A DNA stretch of 22,693 bases, from the NCBI GenBank assembly GCA_002491245.1, contig DKVO01000027.1:1-22693 (forward strand), given 5' to 3'. Both the position numbers and the translations under genes were made by a program. Origin of the DNA: Porphyromonadaceae bacterium UBA7176. GTDB lineage: Bacteria; Bacteroidota; Bacteroidia; Bacteroidales; Muribaculaceae. Shown here piece by piece: positions 8,120 to 15,078 of this stretch. How positions within the stretch are numbered: position 1 is the first letter of the stretch; each line of letters opens with the position of its first letter. The notes under the pieces were generated by a model that searched no databases, had not been told where the DNA came from, and saw nothing but the letters and a program-made list of their open reading frames with translations.

Positions 8120-8150
8120 CAAAAGTAGCAAATGTTTTGCTGTCGGCAAA
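8120..8150 (-). promoter_or_regulatory. Bacteroidota-type promoter on the minus strand
   Basis: Read on the minus strand: TTTG (8150-8147), 19 bp spacer, TACTTTTG (8127-8120). This is an exact match to both consensus boxes with the same spacing as the tRNA-Leu promoter in this window. It points left, away from the PBP gene and towards the end of the CNNM gene, with no protein-coding gene downstream. Confidence 0.7.
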
Positions 8151-8356
8151 ATTTTTTCCAAAATGTAATTGATGTGATTTTGTTGATTATGTAAATGACG
8201 TTGTGCTATATTGATGTAAAATGAAAGGGTAGTATGGGTTTTTGTTTATTTGTTTAAGTGTAATCGTATATTGTGTAGATTTAGTTTACAATATTAAAAT
8301 ATATTAAAATCGAGGGTTGGCGTGTCGTTGTGTTTTATAACATATTTATTCGGCAT
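8151..8356 (+). other. AT-rich non-coding stretch
   Basis: About 200 bases, strongly AT-rich, between the small-RNA promoter and the PBP terminator. No open frame of useful length, no convincing TAnnTTTG box on either strand and no clear hairpin were seen. The whole gene-free interval 7962-8420 otherwise holds the small-RNA unit and two terminators. Confidence 0.5.
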
Positions 8357-8401
8357 AAAAAACTACGGGGGTGCGCCATAGTTGGAGCACCCCCGTAGTT
8401 T
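8357..8401 (-). terminator. Terminator of the penicillin-binding protein gene
   Basis: A perfect 15-bp stem: AAACTACGGGGGTGC (8360-8374) pairs with GCACCCCCGTAGTTT (8387-8401) around a 12-nt loop. On the minus strand the stem ends in TTT and three more Ts follow. It starts 20 bases beyond the stop codon of the minus-strand gene. Confidence 0.85.
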
Positions 8402-8420
8402 GGGTTCAATGAAGTCTTTA

Positions 8421-10805
8421 TCAGTCGAAAGCTCCCGATATTGTCTCTTCTACAGTTTCCTGTACGTCGTGGTCGGGTTCTTCGCCTTCGCAGATGTTTA
8501 TGCCTGCCGGTATGTCGAATTTGGCATTTTGAGAGTAGTGAAGCGTCGGGTCGGCATATACCTTGGCTATATAGCGGCCGTATATCGGCAGAGCCATCGC
8601 AGCACCTTGTCCGTTAGCCATGCTGTTGAAGTGGATATAGCGTTCTTCACCGCCCACCCATGTGCCGCTTACAAGGTCGGGTGTGAATGCCATGAACCAA
8701 CCGTCGGCGTTGTCGTTGGTGGTGCCGGTCTTTCCTCCTGTCTGAGCAGTGATGCTGTAGGGCGGACGGCGCAATCGGTTACCGGTACCGCTGTCGACGA
8801 CGTTGAGCAGTACAGACAGGATACGGTAATATCCCTTCAGAGTTATCACTTCCATCTGCGATGGAGAGAAATCGCTTATTATGTTTCCGTTGGCATCGGC
8901 AATCGCCGTGACAAACATCGGGTCGGACTTCATACCTTTGTTTGCAAAAGCACTGTAGGCTGTCACCATTTCTTTTACCGATATTTCAGCTGGGCCGAGG
9001 CATAGCGATTTTACAGCAGGCAGTTTTGATGTGATGCCATAGCTGTGCATACGTTTTACGAGTTCGGCCGGGCTAAGGCGGTCCATTATACGGGCCGATA
9101 TCCAGTTGTTGGAGTTTGTCAAGGCCCAGTAGAGGTCTACCATTTCGCCTCTTCGCGCGCTGCCTGAGTTGCGAGGTTGCCATATCCTGCCGTTCTCGTC
9201 GTAGAATGTAGGCTGGTCGTTGAGCAGTTTGCTGCAGGGTGTGAATTCGTCGGTCTCGAAAGCGTAGGTGTAGAGGAAGGGTTTGATTGTGGAGCCAACC
9301 TGGCGTTTGCCGGTAGATACCATGTCGTACTGGAAAAATCTGAAGTCCGGTCCGCCTACGTATGCTTTAACAAATCCTGTAGCCGGGTCCATTGACATAA
9401 ATCCCGTGCGGAGGAACGATTTCGTGTATAGCAGGGAGTCCATCGGAGTCATGACAGTATCGACAGGGCCTTCGTAGCTGAATACGGTCATCTCGCACGG
9501 AGTGTCGAACTGCCGGCGCAGTTCGTCGTCGGAAAGGCCAGCTACACGTGCCACACGTCCGCGTTCGCTTTGCTTCATGGCGGTGTTGATGAGCCGGCGG
9601 CGCTGTTCGTCCGACAGTTCTCCACGGTTGGAGGTGTATGGAGCTGTCGATGATCCACGTTTCTCGCGGAAGAATGCTTTCTGGAGCCCCGACATGTGTT
9701 CTTCGACAGCTTCTTCGGCATAGCGTTGCATACGGGAGTCAATAGTGGTGTATATTTTGAGGCCGTCGTTGTATATGTCGTACTTTGTTCCGTCGGGTTT
9801 GCGAGTTTTCTCAATCCATCCGAAGAGAGGGTTGTTGGCCCATGCGGTTGAGTCATCGATAAATTTTTGGTCGTCCCATTCGGGGTATGCAGAGCGTTCA
9901 GGCCGTTTAGCCGACAGCATACGACGCAGTTCTTCGCGGAAATATGGGGCAAGACCTTCCTTGTGGTCGACGCGCTGGAAGTCGAGCGTCAGCGGACGTT
10001 GCTTGAGGTCTGCCAATTCCTCTTTAGACAGTTTGTCGTCTTTATACATCTGCTCAAGCACGACATTGCGACGGGCACGGGTGCGTTCGGGGTGGCGCAC
10101 CGGGTTGAAATACGATGGGTTCTTCACCATGCCAATCAAGGTCGCGGCTTCGAGAGTGTCGAGGTCGGCGGCGTCTTTGTTGAAGTATACCTTGGCGGCC
10201 GATTTTATTCCGACGGCGTTGTAGAGGAAGTCGAACTGGTTGAGGTACATCTTCAGGATTTCTTCTTTAGAGTAGAAGCGCTCGAGTTTGATAGCGATCA
10301 TCCATTCGATAGGCTTCTGGACGGCACGCGACAGGAACCCGTTGCTCGGCGGAGTGTAGAGCTGCTTGGCCAGCTGCTGGGTTATTGTTGAGCCGCCGCC
10401 GGCATTTTTCTGTCTTAGAACGACTGTCTTGAGCAAGGCTCTCGCCACAGCTTTGACGTCGATGCCGGAGTGGTCGTCGAACCTTGCGTCCTCTGTCGCA
10501 ATGAGGGCGTTGACAACCGTTGGCGAAATTTCATCGAAGTCGGCATATACGCGGTTGCCAGTGTTGCGGAAGTAGCGGCCGAGCTCTTCGCCGTCGCTGC
10601 TGTATATGACAGATGCAAATTTATCCTGAGGGTTCTTGAGTTCTTCGATAGGGGGCATGTATCCGATCACGCCGTTGTATACCAGAACGAAGAATACCCC
10701 AGTGAAAATAATGAAAGCTACGAAACAAATCCACAGCCATTTTATAGCGGCCGAAACCCAAGGCTTGCGTGGACGGGGAGATGTATGTCGGTCTGTAGGA
10801 GTCAT
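8421..10805 (-). CDS. Class A (bifunctional) penicillin-binding protein, PBP1A-like
   Basis: Polymerises lipid II into glycan strands and cross-links the peptides on the outer face of the inner membrane. The protein is 794 aa from the ATG at 10805. The frame extends to 10919, but that extension crosses the promoter and runs into the tRNA gene, so it is not used. Domains: a short basic cytoplasmic tail, one membrane anchor (about 20-48), a GT51 glycosyltransferase with ATEDARFDDHSG (catalytic Glu105) and GGSTITQQLAKQLY (137-150), a linker, and a transpeptidase with STIK (Ser505), SNN (565-567) and KTGT (692-695). All catalytic motifs are intact. The C-terminal tail is acidic. It has its own promoter at 10837-10868 and a strong terminator, so it is monocistronic. 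Confidence 0.95.
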   Translation of the reverse strand: MTPTDRHTSPRPRKPWVSAAIKWLWICFVAFIIFTGVFFVLVYNGVIGYMPPIEELKNPQDKFASVIYSSDGEELGRYFRNTGNRVYADFDEISPTVVNALIATEDARFDDHSGIDVKAVARALLKTVVLRQKNAGGGSTITQQLAKQLYTPPSNGFLSRAVQKPIEWMIAIKLERFYSKEEILKMYLNQFDFLYNAVGIKSAAKVYFNKDAADLDTLEAATLIGMVKNPSYFNPVRHPERTRARRNVVLEQMYKDDKLSKEELADLKQRPLTLDFQRVDHKEGLAPYFREELRRMLSAKRPERSAYPEWDDQKFIDDSTAWANNPLFGWIEKTRKPDGTKYDIYNDGLKIYTTIDSRMQRYAEEAVEEHMSGLQKAFFREKRGSSTAPYTSNRGELSDEQRRRLINTAMKQSERGRVARVAGLSDDELRRQFDTPCEMTVFSYEGPVDTVMTPMDSLLYTKSFLRTGFMSMDPATGFVKAYVGGPDFRFFQYDMVSTGKRQVGSTIKPFLYTYAFETDEFTPCSKLLNDQPTFYDENGRIWQPRNSGSARRGEMVDLYWALTNSNNWISARIMDRLSPAELVKRMHSYGITSKLPAVKSLCLGPAEISVKEMVTAYSAFANKGMKSDPMFVTAIADANGNIISDFSPSQMEVITLKGYYRILSVLLNVVDSGTGNRLRRPPYSITAQTGGKTGTTNDNADGWFMAFTPDLVSGTWVGGEERYIHFNSMANGQGAAMALPIYGRYIAKVYADPTLHYSQNAKFDIPAGINICEGEEPDHDVQETVEETISGAFD

Positions 10806-10836
10806 TTTTTTACCTTGAATAAGAAAAATTAGAATA

Positions 10837-10868
10837 CAAAAGTAGTGTTTTTTTGTCATATCGGCAAA
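10837..10868 (-). promoter_or_regulatory. Promoter of the PBP1A-like gene
   Basis: On the minus strand: TTTG (10868-10865), 20 bp spacer, TACTTTTG (10844-10837). The start codon is about 31 bases beyond the -7 box, and an AAGG-containing leader precedes the ATG. Its -33 half lies inside the divergent tRNA promoter. Confidence 0.8.
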
Positions 10869-10882
10869 AATTACTAATTTTG
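10852..10882 (+). promoter_or_regulatory. Promoter of tRNA-Leu
   Basis: TTTG (10852-10855), 19 bp spacer, TAATTTTG (10875-10882), ending 12 bases before the mature tRNA. Both boxes match the Bacteroidota consensus exactly. Confidence 0.8.
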
Positions 10883-10894
10883 CAACCGTCGAGC

Positions 10895-10977
10895 GCCCTG
10901 ATGGTGGAATGGTAGACACGAGGGACTTAAAATCCCTTGGCCATTAGGCTGTGCGGGTTCGAGTCCCGCTCGGGGCA
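10895..10977 (+). tRNA. tRNA-Leu (anticodon UAA)
   Basis: An 83-nt class II tRNA. The acceptor stem pairs 10895-10901 with 10970-10976 (one G-U pair). The anticodon stem AGGGA/TCCCT encloses the loop CTTAAAA with anticodon TAA at 10928-10930, reading UUA. There is a long variable arm (about 10937-10951), as expected for Leu, and a T arm with GGTTCGAGTCCC. The discriminator is A10977 and the next bases are CCG, so the final A of CCA is not encoded and must be added enzymatically. A terminator follows directly. Confidence 0.96.
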
Positions 10978-10983
10978 CCGTTG

Positions 10984-11017
10984 ACTCCTTGCAACTGTAC
11001 GGTTGCAAGGAGTTTTT
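10984..11017 (+). terminator. Terminator of tRNA-Leu
   Basis: ACTCCTTGCAAC (10984-10995) pairs perfectly with GTTGCAAGGAGT (11002-11013) around a 6-nt loop, followed by further Ts. It sits 7 bases after the tRNA. Confidence 0.88.
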
Positions 11018-11053
11018 GCTTTCAGACCTGCAAAGATTATTACACCCTCTAAA

Positions 11054-11086
11054 TAAAAAAGGCCGCCAGAACTTGTCTGGACGGCC
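11054..11086 (-). terminator. Terminator of the Rossmann-fold gene
   Basis: GGCCGCCAGA (11061-11070) pairs with TCTGG plus CGGCC (11076-11086, one bulged A) around a 5-nt loop. Read on the minus strand it is followed by a run of six Ts. It lies 31 bases beyond the stop codon at 11117. Confidence 0.82.
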
Positions 11087-11116
11087 TCTACAGTATGGAG
11101 AGAGAAGGATGAGAAA

Positions 11117-11593
11117 CTAATCTTCTTTGTATTCTTCGCGGTGGAAATGCGGATTGATCACTTCGTCGGCCACGCGGTGCGGATAGTCGTTTTCGGTGGA
11201 GATGAATACCCAGTCGATGTCGTCGAGCCGGCGGAGGTCAGTGACAAAGTATGCCGACGAAGCCGGAGAACCGACCACCACGATACGGGCTACACCGGCT
11301 TCGCGTGCCGCGTGTACGGTGTCGATAAAATATTTTAGCGTACGCTCGTTAGTGTATGTGTCTTCGAGATTGTCGTTATATGTCAGTACGGCGTCGTGAT
11401 AGCCGCTGAGGGCTTCTCTCACACGTTCGTGGTCTTCGATGGGCAGGTGCATCACGGTCAGCCGGGAGTCTTCGATCATGACTTTTTCGGGAAAGTCGGT
11501 CATGGCGTTCACGCTGATGCCCCGGGCCAGAAGTGCGCCCATTACGTCGCCCATCACATGTCCGTTTGTGCCTATAAGTGCTATTTCTTTCAT
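11117..11593 (-). CDS. Small NAD(P)-binding Rossmann-fold protein (atypical SDR)
   Basis: A 158-aa cytoplasmic protein. It opens with a beta strand and glycine-rich loop, IALIGTNGHVMG (residues 4-15), typical of NAD(P)-binding folds though the spacing is GxxGxxxG rather than the usual GxxGxxG. ARIVVVGSPASSAYFV follows in the position where SDR proteins have strand 5. The catalytic YxxxK pair of true SDR oxidoreductases is not visible, and the protein is about 50 residues shorter than NAD(P)H-binding family members of the YwnB type. It may bind a nucleotide without acting as a dehydrogenase. It is transcribed alone between its own terminator and a leader hairpin. Fold confidence is fair; function is unknown. 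Confidence 0.65.
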   Translation of the reverse strand: MKEIALIGTNGHVMGDVMGALLARGISVNAMTDFPEKVMIEDSRLTVMHLPIEDHERVREALSGYHDAVLTYNDNLEDTYTNERTLKYFIDTVHAAREAGVARIVVVGSPASSAYFVTDLRRLDDIDWVFISTENDYPHRVADEVINPHFHREEYKED

Positions 11594-11595
11594 TT

Positions 11596-11630
11596 CGGGT
11601 GTTTGTTTTGATTTTACTTTATAACACCCG
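11596..11630 (-). promoter_or_regulatory. Leader hairpin touching the start codon of the Rossmann-fold gene
   Basis: CGGGTGTT (11596-11603) pairs perfectly with AACACCCG (11623-11630) around a 19-nt AT-rich loop. On the minus-strand mRNA the stem ends 2 bases before the ATG at 11593. It could control translation or be an operator; the role is not established. Confidence 0.4.
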
Positions 11631-11645
11631 TGTGAAATATAAAGT

Positions 11646-12194
11646 TCAGAAAAGTACGCCTAAAAACGAGGCAAATATATAGAGGCCATATATGAAGAAG
11701 CCAGATGCGAATGAGGCGATAGACCAGTCCTTCGCAGATTTTGAAGCTCGCATCGCTCCATTATAATCGCCTTGTTGCCACTGGCTTTGCACCTTGGAGG
11801 ACTGTATCAATGCAATGACTCCAAAAGGTATGCAGCATAGGATTGTGGAGATGAGCGCCCATGCGAGATATGTGGGAGGGCAGGGTAGTGTGTATTGATT
11901 TTGCTGATATTGGTTCTGAACCGGGGGAGTCCAGCTTTGGGTGGATTGGTTCCATCCGTTGGGTGTCTGCCCCCAGGCTTGGTTCTGCTGCGGTTCGATA
12001 GGCGGCGGAACCACCGGTGGTACAGGAGGGACGAAGAGATGCTTTAGCTCGGGTAGCTCCGAGGCTTGTTTCCATTCCGCCATGCCTTCGCGCCACACCA
12101 ATGTCGATGCGTTGACACCATAGTTTGGGAACAATACTTCTGAGATAGGACCTATCTGATTACCGTTGTTGTCGATTATATAATATTCAGTCAT
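11646..12194 (-). CDS. GYF_2 domain / CD225 (dispanin-like) membrane protein
   Basis: A 182-aa protein starting at the ATG at 12194; the frame goes 8 codons further, but the family begins with the MTEYYIIDNNG strand. Residues 3-50 form a GYF_2 (DUF4339) domain with YYIIDNNGNQIGPIS and TLVWREGMAEWKQASELPEL. Residues 54-105 are a Pro/Gln/Asn-rich linker. Residues 106-178 form a CD225-like domain: a first membrane helix with CCIPFGVIALI, the loop SSKVQSQWQQGDYNGAMRASKSAKDWS, and a second helix. GYF_2 domains are thought to bind proline-rich peptides, and CD225 domains in animals are membrane-remodelling (IFITM). The bacterial role is unknown. No secretion signal is present, so the GYF_2 part is probably cytoplasmic. 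Confidence 0.85.
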   Translation of the reverse strand: MTEYYIIDNNGNQIGPISEVLFPNYGVNASTLVWREGMAEWKQASELPELKHLFVPPVPPVVPPPIEPQQNQAWGQTPNGWNQSTQSWTPPVQNQYQQNQYTLPCPPTYLAWALISTILCCIPFGVIALIQSSKVQSQWQQGDYNGAMRASKSAKDWSIASFASGFFIYGLYIFASFLGVLF

Positions 12195-12215
12195 CTGTGA
12201 AATCGTAGTTATATG

Positions 12216-12223
12216 CAAAAGTA
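12216..12223 (-). promoter_or_regulatory. -7 element of the GYF_2/CD225 gene
   Basis: TACTTTTG on the minus strand, 21 bases before the ATG at 12194. No TTTG box lies at the usual 19-20 bp. A perfect AT-rich inverted repeat, TTTTGTT/AACAAAA at 12244-12260, lies just upstream and might be an operator or chance. Confidence 0.55.
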
Positions 12224-12339
12224 AGAGTTTTTTAGTAATAGGCTTTTGTTTTTAACAAAATTTAGAGGTTGATGTCTTTCAAAAATACATAATAGGATAT
12301 TTTATGGACCTACAGGGCTTCGGGTCACGAATTTTTTGC

Positions 12340-12347
12340 TAATTTTG
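12340..12347 (+). promoter_or_regulatory. -7 element of the DUF5106-mnmA operon
   Basis: TAATTTTG, an exact consensus match, 25 bases before the ATG at 12373. The position for -33 (about 12317-12320) reads CTTC, a weak match. This is the likely promoter of the whole seven-gene run to 19.6 kb, since no strong internal promoter was seen. Confidence 0.6.
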
Positions 12348-12372
12348 TAAGATAATAGATGTTTTCAAAATC

Positions 12373-13308
12373 ATGAGAAAAAGATTATTCTATATATTTT
12401 TAAGCCTCGTGGGATTGCTTGGCGTCATGCCGGCTATGGCCCAGAACGATGGCAAACTGGTGTCGTATCCGATGCCACCCGATTCGATGGCAAGCCTCCA
12501 GGCGCGTTGCGACTATATTGTGAGCCGTTATTGGGAGCGTTGCAAGTTCGATTATGCAATGCTTCATCCTGATAAGTTCAACGCGGCTTTCGGCGAGTGG
12601 CTTTCGATAATGCCTCACGCATCGGCCGACAGCGTCCATGCGGCGGTAGATAACCTCCTTGCCCGATTTAAGAAAAAAGGCCCCGAGACTCTTGCGATAG
12701 CCCGGATGGCCCGTGAGTGGCTCCATTCAGATACAGCTGAAATGCACAGCGACGAGCTGTATATGCCATTCGCCCTCGCTGCCTCGACGCACAAGAAGAT
12801 AAAGAAGGAAGACCGCGCTCTATTTGCTGCCGACTACAAACGCTTGTCGTCGAGCTCGATAGGACAGACGGTTCCGCCGGTAGAAATGATTTTGCCCGAC
12901 GGGCGACGTATGAACCTGGGCGAAATCAAGGGTGCTTCGGTGCTTCTGTTTTTCGATGCCCCCGGGAATGTGGACAGTTCTGTGGCTCGTATACGTCTGC
13001 AGACCAATCCTGATGTCCGCGATTTGATCGACAGAGGCGAGCTTGCGATATTGTTTGTCAATCCGGGAGAGCCTACCGAAGAATGGAAGGCGGAGTCGGC
13101 CAAGCTTCCTGAAAAATGGATCAAAGCCGCTATGCCCGATGCCGGCGATTATTTCGACCTCCGCGTGATGCCGCAGTTCATGTATCTCAACGAGAAACAC
13201 AAGGTGTTGGGAAACAATATGGACTATGTCTATCTGATTAATGCTTTCGAGGTGGCCAACAAGCTTCAGAAAGTTAAACAACAGAGAAAAAACAATACAA
13301 ATGAGTGA
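12373..13308 (+). CDS. Secreted DUF5106 / thioredoxin-like protein lacking CxxC
   Basis: A 311-aa protein with a signal peptide (residues 1-24, ending AMAQ). Residues 30-160 are helical with no recognised motif beyond DUF5106-like character. Residues 160-295 look like a thioredoxin fold of the TlpA/DUF5106 type: IGQTVPPVEMILPDGRRMNL, a central strand SVLLFF, and RVMPQFMYLNEKHKVLG with the probable cis-proline (Pro267). Where the family usually has CxxC after the central strand, this protein has DAPGNVDSS (195-203), so redox activity is not expected. Its only cysteines after the signal peptide are Cys46 and Cys57. Its last 8 bases overlap mnmA. Family call moderate; role unknown. Confidence 0.65.
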   Translation: MRKRLFYIFLSLVGLLGVMPAMAQNDGKLVSYPMPPDSMASLQARCDYIVSRYWERCKFDYAMLHPDKFNAAFGEWLSIMPHASADSVHAAVDNLLARFKKKGPETLAIARMAREWLHSDTAEMHSDELYMPFALAASTHKKIKKEDRALFAADYKRLSSSSIGQTVPPVEMILPDGRRMNLGEIKGASVLLFFDAPGNVDSSVARIRLQTNPDVRDLIDRGELAILFVNPGEPTEEWKAESAKLPEKWIKAAMPDAGDYFDLRVMPQFMYLNEKHKVLGNNMDYVYLINAFEVANKLQKVKQQRKNNTNE

Positions 13309-14404
13309 GCGCAAAAGTGTCGCGGTGTTGGTGTCGGGCGGAGTAGACAGTGCAGTGGTTGTGCACCGACTCTCGCAAGACCCCTCGCTCGACTTGCATC
13401 TGTTTTATATCCGCATAGGCATGGACGATGGCCGGGGCGATTGCTCGGCCGAGGAAGATATCGAGATGTGCAGCCTTATCGCCCGTCGCTACGGCCTGCC
13501 GTTCGATGTCGTGTCGCTACATCAGGAGTATTGGGATAATGTGATGGAATATGCCCTCCGCACGGTAAAGGCTGGCCTTACACCCAACCCCGACATAATG
13601 TGCAACTCAATCATCAAATTCGGTTACTTCGAAGACCGTTGGGGGCGTGATTTCGACCTTACAGCCACCGGCCATTATGCTTCGACGGTGTTCGACTCTG
13701 AGGGGCGCAAATGGCTCGGTACGGCAGTCGACCCGGTGAAAGACCAGACCGATTTCCTCGCGCGCATCAGCGGTAGCCAACTCGAGCATCTTATATTTCC
13801 TTTGGGCGAATTACCCAAGAGCGAGGTGCGCCGTATAGCATCGGAGGCAAGGTTGCCTAATGCTTCGCGACGTGATTCGCAAGGGATCTGTTTTCTTGGC
13901 AAGATCAATTATAATGACTTTATCCGCCGTCATCTTGGCGAGCGCCCCGGCCCGATAATCGAAATCGAGACCGGACGGAAGCTTGGCGAGCACAGGGGAT
14001 ATTGGTTCCATACCATAGGCCAGCGCAAAGGGCTCGGTCTAAGCGGCGGCCCGTGGTTTGTGGTGCGCAAGAATGTGCGCGACAACACGATATATGTCTC
14101 TCGCGGTTACGATACCGACAAGCAGTATGGCACAGAGCTCCATCTTGCCGAGATGCACTTCATCACAGCCGACCCCTGGGGCGACGCAGCTCTCGATGGA
14201 GTACGGCTGACGTTTAAAAACCGGCATACTCCCGACTTTTTCCCCGGTACGATGCGCAAGCTTGCCGATGCTCCGGGCGAGTATGTCATCGAGTCCGATG
14301 TCAGGGTGCAGGGTATAGCTCCGGGACAATTTACCGCGATATACGACCCCGACAGCCGCATATGTTATGGCTCCGGTATCATTTCCGGCGCTTCTAAAAT
14401 ATAG
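13301..14404 (+). CDS. mnmA: tRNA 2-thiouridine(34) synthase MnmA
   Basis: Activates U34 of tRNA Lys, Glu and Gln with ATP and transfers sulfur to give s2U34. The protein is 367 aa from the ATG at 13301; the frame continues upstream into the preceding gene, but MSERKSVAVLVSGG is the normal family start. The PP-loop SGGVDS is at residues 12-17, the first catalytic cysteine in NPDIMCNSIIKFG is Cys101, and the second, in GICFLGK, is Cys197. TGHYA and the GQRKGLGLSGGPWFVV segment are also present. It overlaps the DUF5106 gene by 8 bases and is followed 6 bases later by the nuclease-family gene. Confidence 0.95.
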   Translation: MSERKSVAVLVSGGVDSAVVVHRLSQDPSLDLHLFYIRIGMDDGRGDCSAEEDIEMCSLIARRYGLPFDVVSLHQEYWDNVMEYALRTVKAGLTPNPDIMCNSIIKFGYFEDRWGRDFDLTATGHYASTVFDSEGRKWLGTAVDPVKDQTDFLARISGSQLEHLIFPLGELPKSEVRRIASEARLPNASRRDSQGICFLGKINYNDFIRRHLGERPGPIIEIETGRKLGEHRGYWFHTIGQRKGLGLSGGPWFVVRKNVRDNTIYVSRGYDTDKQYGTELHLAEMHFITADPWGDAALDGVRLTFKNRHTPDFFPGTMRKLADAPGEYVIESDVRVQGIAPGQFTAIYDPDSRICYGSGIISGASKI

Positions 14405-14410
14405 TCTCGT

Positions 14411-15070
14411 ATGGAAGATAGAATAAGTCTGAGCGTCATGGGTCTATCCTACAGCCAGCTTCAGTCGGGAGCATATGCACTCATCCTCGCCGAAGAGCGC
14501 GGTCCCCGGCGTATACCGGTAATAATAGGTGCAGCCGAAGCGCAATCTATTGCCATCACACTCGAGAATATACGTACGCCCAGACCGCTCACCCACGATC
14601 TTTTCGTGTCGTTTGCCCATGCGTTCGGCGTGAAACTCAAGGAGGTTTTCATCTACCGTTTTGAGGACGGTATATTCTCGTCGGAGCTGACTTTTAGCGA
14701 CGGTAGCCGTACGGTGCAGATTGATGCCAGGACAAGCGATGCAATCGCTTTGGCGCTACGTACTCATACGCCTATCTTCACCACACGCCAGATTATAGAA
14801 AAGACAGGCTTCATAATCGACGAAGAAGAGCTGAAGCGCGACAGCGACGATACAGTGGAGGACTCCGTCGCTCACGATAGTGACGAGGAAGCGACATATG
14901 CCGACCGCGACGACTACCATGCCGAGCCGCGGCCCGAAAATTTCACCATAGAAGAACTCGAACGCACACTTGCCGCCCTTATCGACAACGAAGAGTATGA
15001 GGAAGCAGAGCGGATAAGTGTGATACTCAAGCGAAAAAAAGACAATAACAACTCTAATACAGAAACATAA
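14411..15070 (+). CDS. Bifunctional nuclease family protein (DUF151) with UVR motif
   Basis: A 219-aa cytoplasmic protein. Residues 1 to about 140 form the BFN/DUF151 domain, with PVIIGAAEAQSIAITLE and the family hallmark QIDARTSDAIALALR. An acidic linker (about 145-175, many Asp and Glu) leads to a C-terminal UVR motif, FTIEELERTLAALIDNEEYEEAERISVILKRKK, the helical hairpin also found in UvrB/UvrC. Plant and thermophile relatives have been described as nucleases acting on RNA and DNA, but bacterial function is poorly defined. The domain pairing is seen in other Bacteroidota. It lies 6 bases after mnmA and 8 before the permease, within one operon. Confidence 0.85.
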   Translation: MEDRISLSVMGLSYSQLQSGAYALILAEERGPRRIPVIIGAAEAQSIAITLENIRTPRPLTHDLFVSFAHAFGVKLKEVFIYRFEDGIFSSELTFSDGSRTVQIDARTSDAIALALRTHTPIFTTRQIIEKTGFIIDEEELKRDSDDTVEDSVAHDSDEEATYADRDDYHAEPRPENFTIEELERTLAALIDNEEYEEAERISVILKRKKDNNNSNTET

Positions 15071-15078
15071 CTAATATC

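Noticed and set aside
10806..10919. N-terminal extension of the PBP frame up to 10919
   Set aside because: It would cross the gene's own promoter and run into the tRNA-Leu gene. The ATG at 10805 gives the normal basic tail and membrane anchor.
12280..12310. Possible dif site near the GC-skew change
   Set aside because: CATAA and TTATG half-sites are present but 9 bases apart instead of 6, and the right arm does not continue as in known dif sites. No better candidate was seen in the other intergenic gaps.
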